Below are positions 12,371 through 23,984 of a stretch of 64,000 bases of DNA, in pieces. The position numbers were made by a program, and so were the translations under genes. The DNA comes from Epiperipatus broadwayi (Eukaryota; Onychophora; Udeonychophora; Euonychophora; Peripatidae): positions 3,431,478 to 3,495,477 of the forward strand of contig JAQFVV010006231.1 of NCBI GenBank assembly GCA_028023455.1, in the 5' to 3' direction. The notes beneath the pieces were generated by a model. That model searched no databases. It saw only the letters and a program-made list of their open reading frames with translations, and was not told the origin of the DNA. Numbering within the stretch: the stretch's first letter is position 1; each line of letters starts with the position of its first letter.

Positions 12371-12544
12371 ATTCAAGTTTGCAAATGTTTGTTCATCTGA
12401 GTAATGAAGTGATTCCTTTCTTCTTTAGAACCTAATGCTAAATGCATTTTCAGTGAATTTCATCACAAGTGACTTAGCATTAAGTTATAAAAAAGAAAGA
12501 AACCACTTTATTATGCAGACGAACAAATGTTTGCAAACTTGAAT
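12371..12544. mobile_element. Palindromic MITE with TA flanks (Tc1/mariner-like size class)
   Basis: The 174-bp unit folds back on itself almost completely. It starts 'attcaagtttgcaaa' and ends 'tttgcaaacttgaat', and pairing continues through the 'aacctaatgctaa' and 'ttagcattaagtt' words near the centre. TA dinucleotides flank both ends (12369-12370 and 12545-12546), as expected for a TA-targeting transposon. It has no coding capacity. The superfamily assignment rests only on the TA flanks and shape. Confidence 0.75.
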
Positions 12545-12549
12545 TATAT

Positions 12550-13559
12550 AATATATGAAAGTGAAGATTTTCATAGATAAAAGATTGTAAATATATACTT
12601 TGGATTCATCTCAAGTATTCATTTACCTATTGTTAACATTAACATTATACTGACATTTTAACTTAATCCCACTTTCAATCAAATGGGCAGTAATAGTTAT
12701 TCAAGGAAATTTCTAATTTTGCTTTAAAACATTTATAAACTATCCTTGAATGATTATTATTGCCCAATCAAAAGTTGAGAGATCCAGCCTCAATGTAAAT
12801 ATAATAATTTCAATAACAAATAAATATACATACATGGACTAATCCAAACTGTGTTTATATACATATCATTAAAAATATATAATAAAACAAAAAAGTTATC
12901 TTTCTCGCATAAGATTGCAAATTGTTCAACACCTTCTCCCTCCACCCAATTTAAATTACATACAGTGAATTCCAAAACCATTTTTATTTTCAGTTAATTA
13001 CTATTAATACTTTTCCATTTTTGGGTAGGTGTCAGTAAATGTATGCATTAAGTATTGAAATATTAATATTACTTTTGATTATAAGTAACTTAATAATTTT
13101 TAATATTTTAACAAATACATAAATTGTTCTCTATAATAACTAAATTCTGAATTGAGAACTATGAATGCAAGGATTACAAAACTGATTTCAAGAAAACTCC
13201 TTTCATCATTTTTTATAAGACCCCAATGTCACTAACCACAACATAAGAATAAATTTAAATAACTGAAGAGGGTTCTCCTGAAACAGTCCCAAGATCTTCT
13301 CATTATCGTCACTCACAATTTAGAATTGGACCATTACATATAACATCTTATATCTTAGTTCAATAATGAAATAATAGATGGTGATTGAAAAGACATATCT
13401 TTAATATGTTAAGTAATAAATAATTATTAATTTATTTAGTGGTTAAATAGTAATGACAATAGCAGCCACTTGTAAATGAGTATAGCCATTTCAACTGCAA
13501 AAAAAAAAAAATCTAGAAAAGAGTTTTGCAATGACTATACAAATCAATCTGTAAATGTC
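12550..13559. other. AT-rich non-coding DNA
   Basis: No gene is seen. The minus-strand frame at 12790-12981 has no recognisable domain. Confidence 0.6.
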
Positions 13560-14615
13560 AAATATGACCACACATAAAAGTTCCTAATCCATTTTTTGAT
13601 TGACTTGATGTTTTACAATGCTATCTTTTAATTTCTTTAGCAAGCTTTCCAATGTATTCTACGCTTTGCCATATATTCTTAATGGAAAACAACTAACATT
13701 GCAATGACTTCAAGATTATCTTTATATCACACACAAGGTCAAAATCTCCCACAAAAACCATGCTTAAGTTCACCGTAAAGTGCACTCTTGGAAAGACATG
13801 CCCAATTCAATGGAAGCATGATTCTACAACAAGCAGAAGAACATACTGATTGATTTTATAAACTTGTCATTATATTTTCAATACTTTCACAAAACATCCT
13901 TAAATTAAATTTTTCAAATGATTTTACATTGCACTGATAGGATGTCCAGGATTCAATTCCATAAAATAAATTAGGTAAATAACACTCTTTATACAGCTAA
14001 TTCATTTCCAGTAATTGTTTCCCTGTGATAAAATACTCTATATTTTAAATTGTTAAAAGTTGCAGTAGAACTAGCTTCCAATATATTTAGTTGATAAAGA
14101 ACTTGAGATTTTTGAGTATTAATTAATAAACCAAAATTTTTATATGTTGCATTCAAAACATTAAGTACTTTCTGAAAATTGTCTTTTTGAAATGATAAAA
14201 ATAGTACAATCATCAGCTTATTGTAAATCCACAATCCAAAAAAAAAGTTCTTGGTTTTTGCTTTTCATAAATTCAAATTAATCTTGATCCGTTTCAGTAG
14301 GTTACTTATGAACAATTCCAAAGACCAGTCATAAAAATTGGTAAACAGGTACATATCCTTGTTTAACACCAGTTTTTATTTCAAAAGCTTCAGATTTTCA
14401 CCAGTAGTAATAACAACTACTTCTCATTTCATCATATAGAAGTTGTATAGTGTGAATGAATTTTGGTGGACAAATCAATTTCAAACTATGCCAAAGACTT
14501 GTTCTATTAACTGAATCAAATGCCTTGACTAAATCAATAAAAGCAATGCATAAATCACTCCTATGTTCTTCTGTATCTGGGCTTCTTCTTGGGGATTTTC
14601 TGAAGTTGCACTTAC
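13560..14615 (-). pseudogene. Decayed LINE reverse transcriptase, 3' two-thirds of ORF2
   Basis: Read on the minus strand in shifting frames, the order of motifs is that of a non-LTR retrotransposon polymerase. 'CIAFIDLVKAFDSVNR' (about 14500-14555) carries the first catalytic region. It is followed by 'PPKFIHTIQLLYD', 'GVKQGYV', a weak ADD-like segment near 14210, and 'INTQKSQVLYQ'. Then come 'LPNLFYGIESWTSYQ' (about 13930-13975) and a 'YGELKHG...YKD' tail near 13720-13780. This tail is typical of a LINE class common across animals. Many stops and frameshifts exclude function. The same class recurs at 63640-64000. Confidence 0.8.
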
Positions 14616-14939
14616 CAATTCATAATTGTTCTATTCTCAACAAAAATTGGATAATTTAGCTGGCTGATTGTGTATCAGTACTGAGAAGTACTAAAACAGC
14701 AATTTGAAATAAGCTAGAATGATTCTGCAGCTAAAATTAATTTTTTAAAAATTTATATACAACTGCCAATGTGTATCTTATGCTATCAGCTTTTTCCCCT
14801 CTTTTTTTCTAATTTTTACTATGCCAGAACATGTTTATCCTTATCTTTAAACTTTGGTTTTAGTTTTCGCTTTCTTAATCCCTTATATATTTAACTGCAG
14901 TTCTGATTAAAGTTAACTATAATCAAACCTTATCAAAAC

Positions 14940-15215
14940 AATTAGTTCTTTTTTAAAAAGTAGTTTGTAATCTTGATTTTAATGAAAACCATAAATACTC
15001 CAAAAATGAAAATTATTTAACTTATACATAAATTTGACCTACATATACAGTGTAGGCAATCAATTGAAAGACTCTTTTATTATATTACTTTTTTATTTTA
15101 TTCCCATAATTTTCAATTTCAATTTGAAATTCTGAGCTCATTTTATTAAAGTATCTTGTAATATACACATGGCTAGAATGGACCAATGTCCATAATATTG
15201 AATATTCCTCCCTCA
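14940..15215 (+). repeat. Dispersed repeat D, copy 1
   Basis: This is collinear with 19200-19545. Shared words include 'tagtttgtaa.cttgatt', 'aacttata.ataaattt.acct', 'atcaattga.aga.tctttta' and 'gctcattttatt', followed by a 'tggct...tggac.aatg' block. Copy 2 carries an insertion in its first half. There are no coding frames, and the element type is unknown. Confidence 0.6.
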
Positions 15216-16320
15216 AAATGATGAGACAATGATATGGAGGTGAATACTTCATTTTTCATTAATTTAACTTTAACTAGACTTTCTCCATTACACCTATAAG
15301 TGAAAACAGATTACACATATATATTATTTTATCTTCTACATATCTTTGGCTATCTATGATTGATCTTCATTTATTGTCATAAAATATATTTAGACTCATT
15401 TTAAATATTATTGATGGTCATTGCTATATCATCTCCAGACCAATGGTCAAATGCATGCACAGCTGTCACCATATACTGTCCAAGTAATATGCTATGCAGA
15501 GCTGAGAATCAGTGATACAATACATAAACAATCAATTCTATCATTCAGAAAAAAAACAACAACCCTCCACTGGATTTCTGCTAGACACTGAGTCTTCTGC
15601 CACAGATGCATCTCCACTTAACAAATAATACCAGAACTGCTTAATTGGTATATAGATAACCCAAGAAAATCGCAACTGATGTCCTATTCAAGAGAAAGGT
15701 AGCCACCCCTGCATACAAAGCTATAATATATAATGAGATTATGAATATAGTAAATATGACACCACTTACACTCATTACCCAGATAATCATAGAAATGACA
15801 CAACCAATTATTTTGTTTCATTACTTTATATCTCAATATAGAAAAGGGTGTAATGTGTGGCCATTATTTCTGGACAATTTCTTTATAATTAACAGGGAAT
15901 AAACTGAAGGCATATTAGCACATCTCACCATCACTTTGAGGTTCTTTTCCTCCAAATGCTACACTTATATTCTGAAGAGTGTTTTTCATTTGACAATTCT
16001 CAGATAAAATTCATTTTATTTATATTTTACTCAGATCTTGGCTGGAACCATGATCTTTGGTACATTTTATACTTTCCCAATTTAATGTTCACATTTTAGT
16101 TATTGGTCACTCTTTCATTTTTGATAGCAAGCTGGTATTGTTTTTATATCCATTCAGGGTTGTCACTTTTACAATTCTTCAAATATTTAGATAGTTTGTT
16201 TTCTTTTATTATTTATATAGAATTTTCTAAAATCATTCATTTTTAAACAGTTCCAGGATCATAAATATAATAAAACATCTTTATTCTTGTAAATATTAAA
16301 CCATATCTCTCTCCAGATAT
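15216..16320. other. AT-rich DNA with no clear feature
   Basis: A slightly G+C-richer patch (15560-15720) does not read as a known protein. I see no repeats of the families listed here. Confidence 0.5.
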
Positions 16321-16329
16321 TTTTGATTT

Positions 16330-17640
16330 AAGGCAAATTGAAAAAGCTATTAATCTTTTCACTTTGTGGTAGATCTGCTTTATCCTTGTTTTGTTCTCTC
16401 TCTCTCATTTTTGTGGTCATAGCACTGGTACTTGGACATAATACTCTCTCAGGTGATTGGTTCAAGATAACTTGTTATCTTAAACTTAAGCTACTATCCA
16501 ATCTTCTCATAATTTTTGATCTCCTTGAAATGCTTGCATTTTTTCTTTTTTTGTTTGTAGATTTTATAATCCAAATCCTCTCTACTTTTAGTTTCCTTAA
16601 TCCATCCCACATCAATATTCTGGCAATAGAATTCTTTTTCTAGCTTATATCCTTTTTCATTGTTGGTCTCATTTATGTAATTTCAATCTTTCTTATCATT
16701 ATTTCCCTAATGTCATTCTTATTCAAATAATCATCTGTAACAAAAAATTTTAACATATATTATTCACTATCTACACTATATTCTTTCATAGCAGTACTAT
16801 CAATATTTATTTTATTTATCTCTTGTGTTCTATAAAATCATCATCATTACATTTTATAACTATGTCCTTTATGCTCTCCTACACATTGAATATAGCTACA
16901 TTTTGATTCATATTTTTCGGATTATTTAACATAGCTTCTTTTTGCTTTATATTTTGCTGAACATTTAATATAGCTTCATTTAATTTTGGATTTTGTTCAT
17001 TCTATACTTTTAATTCAAACAAATGAACCTCCGCCTTGTCCAGCTTTTATTTTTGTTCTATTTCATTTTTTTTCCACCTTTTCTGCTATTTGACTAAATT
17101 TATTTTCCCAGTTTGGTCATGCCTTTTAATATAGCTTGATTTTCAATATCTATTTTCCCTTTTATTTCTTCTAGGGCTGTCATTATTATTTATTTACAAT
17201 CTTTGTTTTCTTTTAACATTTTCTCTATGTTTTCATTATTTTTCTGCATTTTTTTATCCATCTCTTTATTGCATGCTGACTTTTTTATTTTGTTTTATCA
17301 TTCTCTGATTTTATTCCTTCATTTGATGATTCTCTTTCATCATTATTGCTATCATTTTCAGAAGCATTTCCACATTAAAATCAACATTTTGATTATCTAT
17401 TTTTTTGTTCTGTATCTTGTAAACTATTACTTTATATTGCTTCTAGTTATTCCTTCATTTGATAATTTTCTTTCATCATTACTGCCATCATTTTCAGAAG
17501 CATTTCCACATAAAAATCAACATTTCAATTATCTATTTCTTTGTTCTGTATCTTGTAAGCTATTACTTTACATTACTTCTAGTGCATTTGCTTCATTTTA
17601 TGTTATATCTTTCTCCATTTTTTCTGATTGTCTTGTGTTC
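16330..17640 (-). pseudogene. Coiled-coil LINE ORF1-like remnant
   Basis: On the minus strand, fragments read as highly charged, Lys/Glu/Asn-rich helix. Examples are 'MDKKMQKNNENIEKMLKENK' (about 17210-17270), 'ALEEIKGKIDIENQAIL' (about 17120-17180) and 'NEAILNVQQNIKQKEAML' (about 16930-16990). Such segments are typical of L1/Tx1-type ORF1 coiled coils. Stops and frame changes are frequent. No RNA-binding domain can be shown, although the region downstream (16360-16640) is open on the minus strand in pieces. A decayed non-transposon coiled-coil gene cannot be excluded. The long plus-strand frame at 17203-17703 is the shadow of this strand. Confidence 0.4.
17312..17585 (-). repeat. Two-copy tandem duplication, period about 137 bp
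   Basis: A unit beginning 'tattccttcatttgat' and ending 'acttctagt' or 'gcttctagt' occurs at 17312-17448 and again at 17449-17585 with few differences. It lies inside the coiled-coil remnant. Confidence 0.8.
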
Positions 17641-17644
17641 TTAA

Positions 17645-17851
17645 TTCTAGATCTTGTTGACATTGAAAAGAGTGACTTAAAGTCAACATGGATAGGACAA
17701 TAATATTGGTATCAGCAAGGGCTTTGAGCATTCCATAATCACATTTTCAATGATATGGATGGCTGAAGAGTTGGAGGATAGAGAGAAGATATGAAGCCTG
17801 TCCATTAAAGTTTGAACATTTGCTATCTTAATATAAACTAAGCACTTGTTT

Positions 17852-17883
<32 letters not shown>

Positions 17884-18045
17884 GAAGATAATGATAGGGA
17901 CCAACTTATGAGTGCTGGTTCAGCACGAAATACATATATTGGAGACCATTTATCTTTTTCACAGGTATGTGGTCATGTGTATCAGTTATATAGGATAAAG
18001 TGGATAGCTGTAGGGAGCTTGAAAGTCTGAGTTCAAATGCCTTAT
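17645..18045 (+). repeat. Dispersed repeat R1, plus-strand copy with TA/TG microsatellite
   Basis: The order is 'gacttaaagtcaacatgg', 'ggctgaagagttgga', 'gaagcctgtccattaaag' and 'gctatcttaatataaact', then a TA run passing into TG (17854-17882). It continues with 'gaccaactta.gagtgctgg', 'gtggtcatgtgtatcag' and a 3' block 'gaaagtctgagttcaaatgcc'. The last block resembles a pol III B box. The unit matches those at 40886-41955. Confidence 0.7.
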
Positions 18046-19195
18046 AAATTAAATAATAGTATGATTATTTGTATATTTTCTGTGTAACACTTTTAGATTT
18101 TCAATAAACAACTACCTCACAATGCACCTCACTAACACTACAACTACACCTATGCCCCTTTCAACTTTTACACATCATCTCTTTTTAAATTTGATTATCC
18201 TATCTGCCCACTAACTACCCTTGCTTTATTACCCTTGTTCATTAATCAATATATTTTTTCTCATCATTACTATGTATACATTTTTAATATCTTTTATTTA
18301 TATATTTTGTGCCAATCTCAGGTTTCATTCTACAATACTTATTTATTTTGAATTAATTAGCATACTGACTTTTATCCTATTAATTTAGTCCATTCATTGA
18401 TTCAACTATTGTGAATCTAAATAAATTTTCTTAGCCAGACTGTGAGCAAACATTTTGTATCTATACACACAGATGTTTCATGTGTGCAAATGCATTATTA
18501 TACATCAATATGTATTTTATCACTTTGCCTAAAGATTAATAAAATCTGATTTGATGATGATCAAACCTTCCATTCCCTATATAAATATTTATATAGGGCA
18601 TCCTGGTTATATTTCCTGATCACGATTCACCTAATCCCACCTCATAAGGGTTTTATGGCAATGTACAGGTTTTGAACTTAATTACCTACATCAAAGTACC
18701 ACTTTCTTTTATGTCCTATATAAATATTTTATCGCCTGGCATCATCATCGCAGTTCACTCAGCAATGATCTCACCCTTCTCTGCTCAGAACACGAGCACT
18801 TAAAGTTAATATAGAATCAATGTGTATGCGTTAGAGATATATTGACAGAATGCACAACTATGAAATAAGTTAAATAAAAATACTAATAATTTATTTAGAC
18901 AATCGATTTCATAAAAAAATAAACAAATAATAAATTTACTGAACATCATATATATATAGAAAAAACTAAAATGTAAATATTAATTAAAAGTATACAAACA
19001 TCTAAATAATTTACATCTAAAAAAGATTCATTAATGAAGCAATCTAAATAATACACATTCAAACAAAATAAAATTAAAAATAATTTAAATGCAAAGTATT
19101 AACATTTACAGATTATATTACAATTTTAATGCCTTCTACACATATATGATAAATCATTAAATCCTTGCTGCAGGTTGGTTCAACATAATTTATTA
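18046..19195. other. Mixed AT-rich DNA with a 24-bp perfect palindrome
   Basis: A perfect palindrome spans 18575-18598 (ccctatataaat and its complement). A partial echo, 'tcctatataaatatttta', lies near 18713. The rest, including the moderately G+C-richer patch 18080-18240, shows no recognisable protein or element end. Confidence 0.45.
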
Positions 19196-19199
19196 AGCT

Positions 19200-19545
19200 C
19201 TACTTTTTTTTAAATAGTTTGTAACCTTGATTAAATTATTAATCGAGGCCATAAAATATGTAATTATATTTTATAACTTAGTGTATTAGAAATATCAAAA
19301 ATATGTCAAGTTTTACAAATGTAAATTTCTTCAAAAATAATAAATTTAACTTATATATAAATTTAACCTATCATACAAATGTATGAGATCAATTGAGAGA
19401 ATCTTTTATTATATTATTTTCTTTTTTTATTTCATAATTTTAAATTTTATATAAAACCGTTTAATTCATTTTGGGCTCATTTTATTGAGGCAGCTTGCAA
19501 TATAGATATGGCTGTAGTTGGACAATGCCTACAATGTTACAATTT
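19200..19545 (+). repeat. Dispersed repeat D, copy 2
   Basis: This is the partner of 14940-15215 in the same orientation, with the same 3' word order ending in 'gctcattttattgaggcagc' and 'atggctgtagttggacaatg'. It is diverged and has no coding capacity. Confidence 0.6.
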
Positions 19546-20110
19546 ACATATTTTCATTTCCTTAACAAAAAAAATCTTATATAAAACTATACTCAGAAAA
19601 TCTTTCCTTAAAAAATCCATTTTACTTCAGAATGACATTTCCATTTAACTTCGCTGAAGATAAAACACCTTAGATAACTTTAAATGGTCCATTGCAATGA
19701 TTGGTAAAGAAAACATATTTTAGTTTTCATTTTTATTAACAGATGACAAGAGTTATCAGCAAAATAAAAAGTTCTATAGCTCAAACGTTACGTAAGGAAT
19801 TCAATTTTCTCAATATGGCAGCAATTGTAAAAGTTTTTGTTTTCAGCTTATTTTTCGATCATTTGAAAGATATTTTTGCTTAATAAATGTAAAATATATT
19901 TTTCTTTATAATTATATATTTTAAGAAGGATTTTATCTTCATCAGTGAGAAAAAAAAAATGTTAATGTAAAGACTTTTTTACCTTGTCAAATAAACTTAA
20001 TAACTTTTATAATTTTTTTTGTTCTTATAGTCATATTAAAAATTAATTTTAGTTATAAATTTATGGGGAAAAAATAGTATTTCAACAAAAATACTATTCA
20101 AACCGAAGTA

Positions 20111-21272
20111 CACCTGGGTCTCTTTTTACGCGGACTTATTTAACACGATTTTAAAGTTACGCGATTCACGTTTCACCGGAAGTCGAACTTTCGCGCACTT
20201 ACATTATATTGAAAGTAATAGCACATTATTGGAATTCGACTTTCATCTTAGTAATTTCAATATTTTCAGTGCTTTATAATAGTAAGATTTTATGCAATAA
20301 TGAAATTAAAATCATGATTTCCACATTTTATGTATACACACATTAAATTTTACAAGATTATAATGTAAATTTGTTCAAACATTGTGCATGGTTAATTTTG
20401 CATTTTAAATCACATTCTGTTTTTGCTTTTTAAAAAAGAATGTTTAATCAATTATTAATCATTTAGTCTCCGCAAGTTTATTTTTAAAAGGTGAGTAATA
20501 GCAGTGAAACGAAATTTGATTTTTAAACGGAATGGAAAATTAAAAAATTAAAGACAAAAATAAAAGTTTAGATACAGAAGAAAATGTAGAAAAAGATAAT
20601 GAAACAGAAGTGGAACCTGTTCCTTTCACTTCCAAAATGATTCGAGAAGGTCTTCAACTTTCTAATCAGTTGGCAAATTATTTTCTTACTAATAACACTA
20701 ATCACAAACATGCTCTTAAATTCCAACGAGAGCTAAATGGTTGTATGTCTGGATATCATGAGCTTCATAAACAATTAATAAAACCATCGTCTCAAAGATT
20801 AATTACTAATTACGATGTCACTAGAAAACCATTAAAACAACAACATGAGAGGAAGTTGGCACTAGTTATAGTTCCTCTTGTGAAGAATCTTTACGAGTTT
20901 GCAAACGAACCTGTTTATTGGCAAATAGCGTTAATAATTAAAATGTGTATAAAAATGTAAATTACTGTACTGTAAATTATGCATAAAAATATATTATTTT
21001 GAATAAAATTAAATATTATAGTTAAAAAAAGTTTGTCTTGTATCAATTTTTTTCAAATTTGAAATTTTTTATTAGTCATATTTTATTTCCTAGTTTTTTT
21101 TTTGCGCGAATTTTAAAGTAATTTTACGTTGGTGTTTTGTTTTTACACGAATTTTGAAAAATCACAGACCGCACTCCCCCTTTTTCAATGTAAGTTACAT
21201 CTATTTTTGCACGATTTCGTTTGCGTGTGTTTTCTGAGGAACCTATCTATCGCGTAAAACGAGATCCAGGTG
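20111..21272 (+). mobile_element. pogo/Tigger-type DNA transposon, internally deleted
   Basis: The ends are inverted: CACCTGGGTCTCTTTTTACGCG at the left and, read from the right, CACCTGGATCTCGTTTTACGCG. TA lies outside both ends (20109-20110 and 21273-21274), the classic Tc1/mariner-pogo target duplication. End words of the type CTCGTTTTACGCG are known from Tigger-like elements. At 1162 bp it is about half the length of an autonomous copy. It keeps only the end of the transposase gene (20537-20960) and lacks the DDE core. The subterminal ends are the most G+C- and CpG-rich part, unlike their surroundings. Confidence 0.85.
20537..20960 (+). pseudogene. C-terminal part of a pogo/Tigger transposase
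   Basis: An open frame of about 141 codons runs from just after a TAA near 20531-20533 to TAA at 20958-20960. The family-like part starts near 20610 with 'PFTSKMIREGLQLSNQL' and continues 'HALKFQRELNGCMSGYHEL' and 'KPSSQRLITNY'. It matches the pattern of Tigger C-terminal tails, with an acidic helix, a conserved Tyr, and Ser/Thr-Arg-Leu. No helix-turn-helix, CENP-B domain or DDE triad is present, so it cannot transpose by itself. The frame has no internal stop, so either the deletion is recent or the piece has been kept. There is no ATG before the conserved part, and a start at GTG 20610 would be unusual in animals. Confidence 0.65.
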
Positions 21273-21274
21273 TA

Positions 21275-22732
21275 CATACATATAAAAAATTAAATTTTCA
21301 AAGTTGGCCTCATTTTAATTATGAAATTAGACTATGCAAAAAGTTAATCATCTTCATAGCAAATTAACATTTTACATTTATCATATGAAAAAAAAAATTA
21401 TTAACTGGTAAAAATTAACCCACAATTAATATAAAAAAAATCTAATTAAAAGATCAAATTAATTTTTGAATACTGACAAAAAAAAAAATTCCTTTCCATA
21501 TGACAAATATAAAAAAATCCAATTTTTATAAAGGTATCTAATGAATATATTTTTAGATGTTTTTACTAGGATATAATTTGAAATATGAATAGAATCTTTT
21601 ATCTTTTTAAATATTATACATTCAGTGTTTACATTAATTTTTCTTTTCTTTCTGAATAATAACAAGTTTATTATAATGAATTCTCAATTCAGTGTTTGAC
21701 AAAAACTGAAGAAAGTAAAGATAGAACTGGAAATTTATTAAAAATTAGAGATATGAATAATTTAATAACTATTCACTGAAAATGTGTAAAGCATATCTCA
21801 GATTATATAATTAAAAATTCTAAACATTATCAGCAAAAGTGTGTGCAAATATAATTTTCATACAGTTATATACTAGAGGTTAATATTAATTATAGTGATT
21901 AGATATTCAGTTCTTTTCTAACAATCTTGTTTTTATTTTATGTGAAATCTCTTATTGACATTTGCTTCAGTTTAAAATATGGAATTTAAAGTGCTTGCAA
22001 CTGATTTAATTGGCAAAATGTTAAATAAAGCATTTCCTAAAAAAGAAGAAGAATGATGAGTAATTCAATTATGTGTGAGAGTTTTTGTTTTGATTGTGAA
22101 TACATTTCAATGAACTATTTTTAATATATTTTTAAATGAAATCCTGAACTAAAAAATACTTGAAAAAAAATTCTATATATTTTAATTCACTATTTAAAAT
22201 TAGAAATTTAATTAGCAAAATATTATTTAAGCAAACTATTTATAATTTAAGTGTGCATATAAATTGTAATAATATTGGTACATCATTTTAAATTTAAAAA
22301 AAAAACAGTCAAGCAAAAAATTATTGTGCTTGTGATTTGTCAATGATAAATACATAAAAAAACAATCACAAGAATTCAATAGTAAAAAAACATGTATTTC
22401 TATGGTATTGATTTTAGGACCCCCCCCAACCATGAGAAATTGGAAAAAGGGGGAATAATACATGTGTAAATAATATTGAGAGTTCACTGCAATTTAAACA
22501 CATTATCTGCATTAATAATATAATAAAAAAATTAATGATAAAACTTAAGAATATATTTTTTTAATTATTTAAATGGTACACTTTTTAATACACAAATGTG
22601 ATAAATTGAATGTTCATGTAAGCATGTTTAAGGCATATCTGTTGAAGGTTTTAGCTTTCATGTTATTACAATATTATCTGTTTACACTTAATAGATTTTA
22701 TATATTTACATTTGTTAACAAATAATTAATTA
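21275..22732. other. AT-rich non-coding DNA
   Basis: Nothing is recognised. Short frames on the minus strand (21459-21665, 22236-22487) have chance-like composition. Confidence 0.6.
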
Positions 22733-22740
22733 AAAATATA

Positions 22741-23976
22741 GGTTGTGTTCTATTCTATTGTGTCAGCCACTTGATGGCGCTATTTCTAGCTAAATTCCTA
22801 GAAATATGCCGTTTCTGCAGCCGCAGTCAAGTCGATAGCCTAAAACACAGAGAGTCCGTTTACTCGGCTACCGCTGTGGCTTCTTTCTATGCTAAAAGCA
22901 CAGAAAAATGTCTTCATTGGCTGCTGTAGTGGCATGTGTTATGCACTTTATCGTAATACTGGGTTGTCTTTTCGCTACAGTATCGTGAGAGAGTGTGTTG
23001 ACTTCATCATGTTGAAATAATTGAACTTTTCAGGTCCATCTTTTTTTCATGTGAACTGACCTACTGGTACCTTGTAACAGTTTTAACAGTGTCGTCACTG
23101 TTCCATCAGGACTGTGTAACCCTCAGAAATTGGATTTTACGGTGCAGCATAGCACTATTTCAAAGATCCCAATGACAGTAACGTATATGTGAGAAATCGT
23201 CCGAGACAAGTAACATGGCTGCTTAGAACTCTGAAAATTGGCAATTGCCAGACCCCAGAGTCAGCTTTCATTTTAATAATTTGTTATAATTATTAACTTT
23301 ATTGGGGTAAATTGAAATCTAATTTATTTTTTCCCCAAAATGCATCATCTGATTAATTACTGTCTGAAAAAGGATAAAATTTATTTATATTTTTTATTAG
23401 AAAAGTACCGTAACTTTTCCTATCCTCACACACACATACCCAAAGAAACCAATCTTTGATTAATTACTGTCCAAAAAAGTCTCTGATATTTACTATTATT
23501 TGTTATTAAAAAAGGAATGTAGCTTTATATATATATACACACACAAAAAAAAAATAATGCCACTCTCTGATTAATTACTGTCCCAAAAAGTCAAATTCGG
23601 CTTTCATTTTAAACAGAATTTGTAAATTTTATGATGAAGTTGTAATATAATTTACCCAAAAAAGCCAGTCTCTGATTAATTACTATCCAAAAAAGTCTCT
23701 AATATACTATTATTTGCTATTAGAAAGTAACGTAATTTTTTATCGACACACACACACACAAAGCCAGTCTCTGATTAATTACTGTCCAAAAAGTCAGCTT
23801 ACATTTTTATATTTTGTTTTAATTTTGTGTAAATTGTAATATAATTTACTTTTAAGTCCTATTCCAAATATAAAGTCAATAGTTCTATAGAATCGCTGGT
23901 CCAGGAATGTTATATCTGTGTTTTTGCTTAGAATCAATGCCATCAAGTGGCTGACACAACAGAGCAGAACCCTACC
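22741..23976. mobile_element. Merlin-type non-autonomous element (copy B)
   Basis: The inverted ends begin ggttgtgttct (left) and ggtagggttct (read from the right). They share 'ttgtgtcagccacttgatgg' over more than 40 bp. Identical 8-bp duplications AAAATATA flank it at 22733-22740 and 23977-23984, as expected for Merlin. The ends contain the word 'cacttgatggcgctatttct', close to 'cacttggtggtgctgtttct' in copy A. The subterminal regions also resemble each other ('ctttctatgctaaaagcaca'). No transposase remains. The interior is partly a tandem repeat (23340-23800). Confidence 0.85.
23345..23800. repeat. Internal tandem repeat of copy B, period about 99-110 bp, five units
   Basis: The word 'tgattaattactgtcc' or a close variant recurs near 23350, 23458, 23568, 23673 and 23772. 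Each is followed by an AAAAAGTC-like word and AT-rich filler, some of it CA or TA microsatellite. A related 'ctgattaattgctgaaaaaa' occurs in Merlin copy A near 5197. Confidence 0.75.
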
Positions 23977-23984
23977 AAAATATA

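Noticed and set aside
17203-17703. 166-codon plus-strand frame, rich in Phe/Leu/Ile, looking like a membrane protein
   Set aside because: It is the antisense of a Lys/Asn/Glu-rich coiled-coil remnant and spans a tandem duplication; the hydrophobicity follows from the complement.
18575-18598. Perfect 24-bp palindrome as an operator or origin
   Set aside because: Built of TATAAATATTTATA-type sequence, it is easily produced in AT-rich DNA and no gene is nearby.
20610-20960. Independent host gene starting at GTG 20610
   Set aside because: It lies between pogo-type inverted ends and matches a transposase tail; a GTG start is not expected in an animal gene.
23345-23800. CRISPR-like array with 16-bp repeats and ~90-bp spacers
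   Set aside because: The intervals between repeats are themselves related and AT-rich; the array lies inside a transposon with clear ends.
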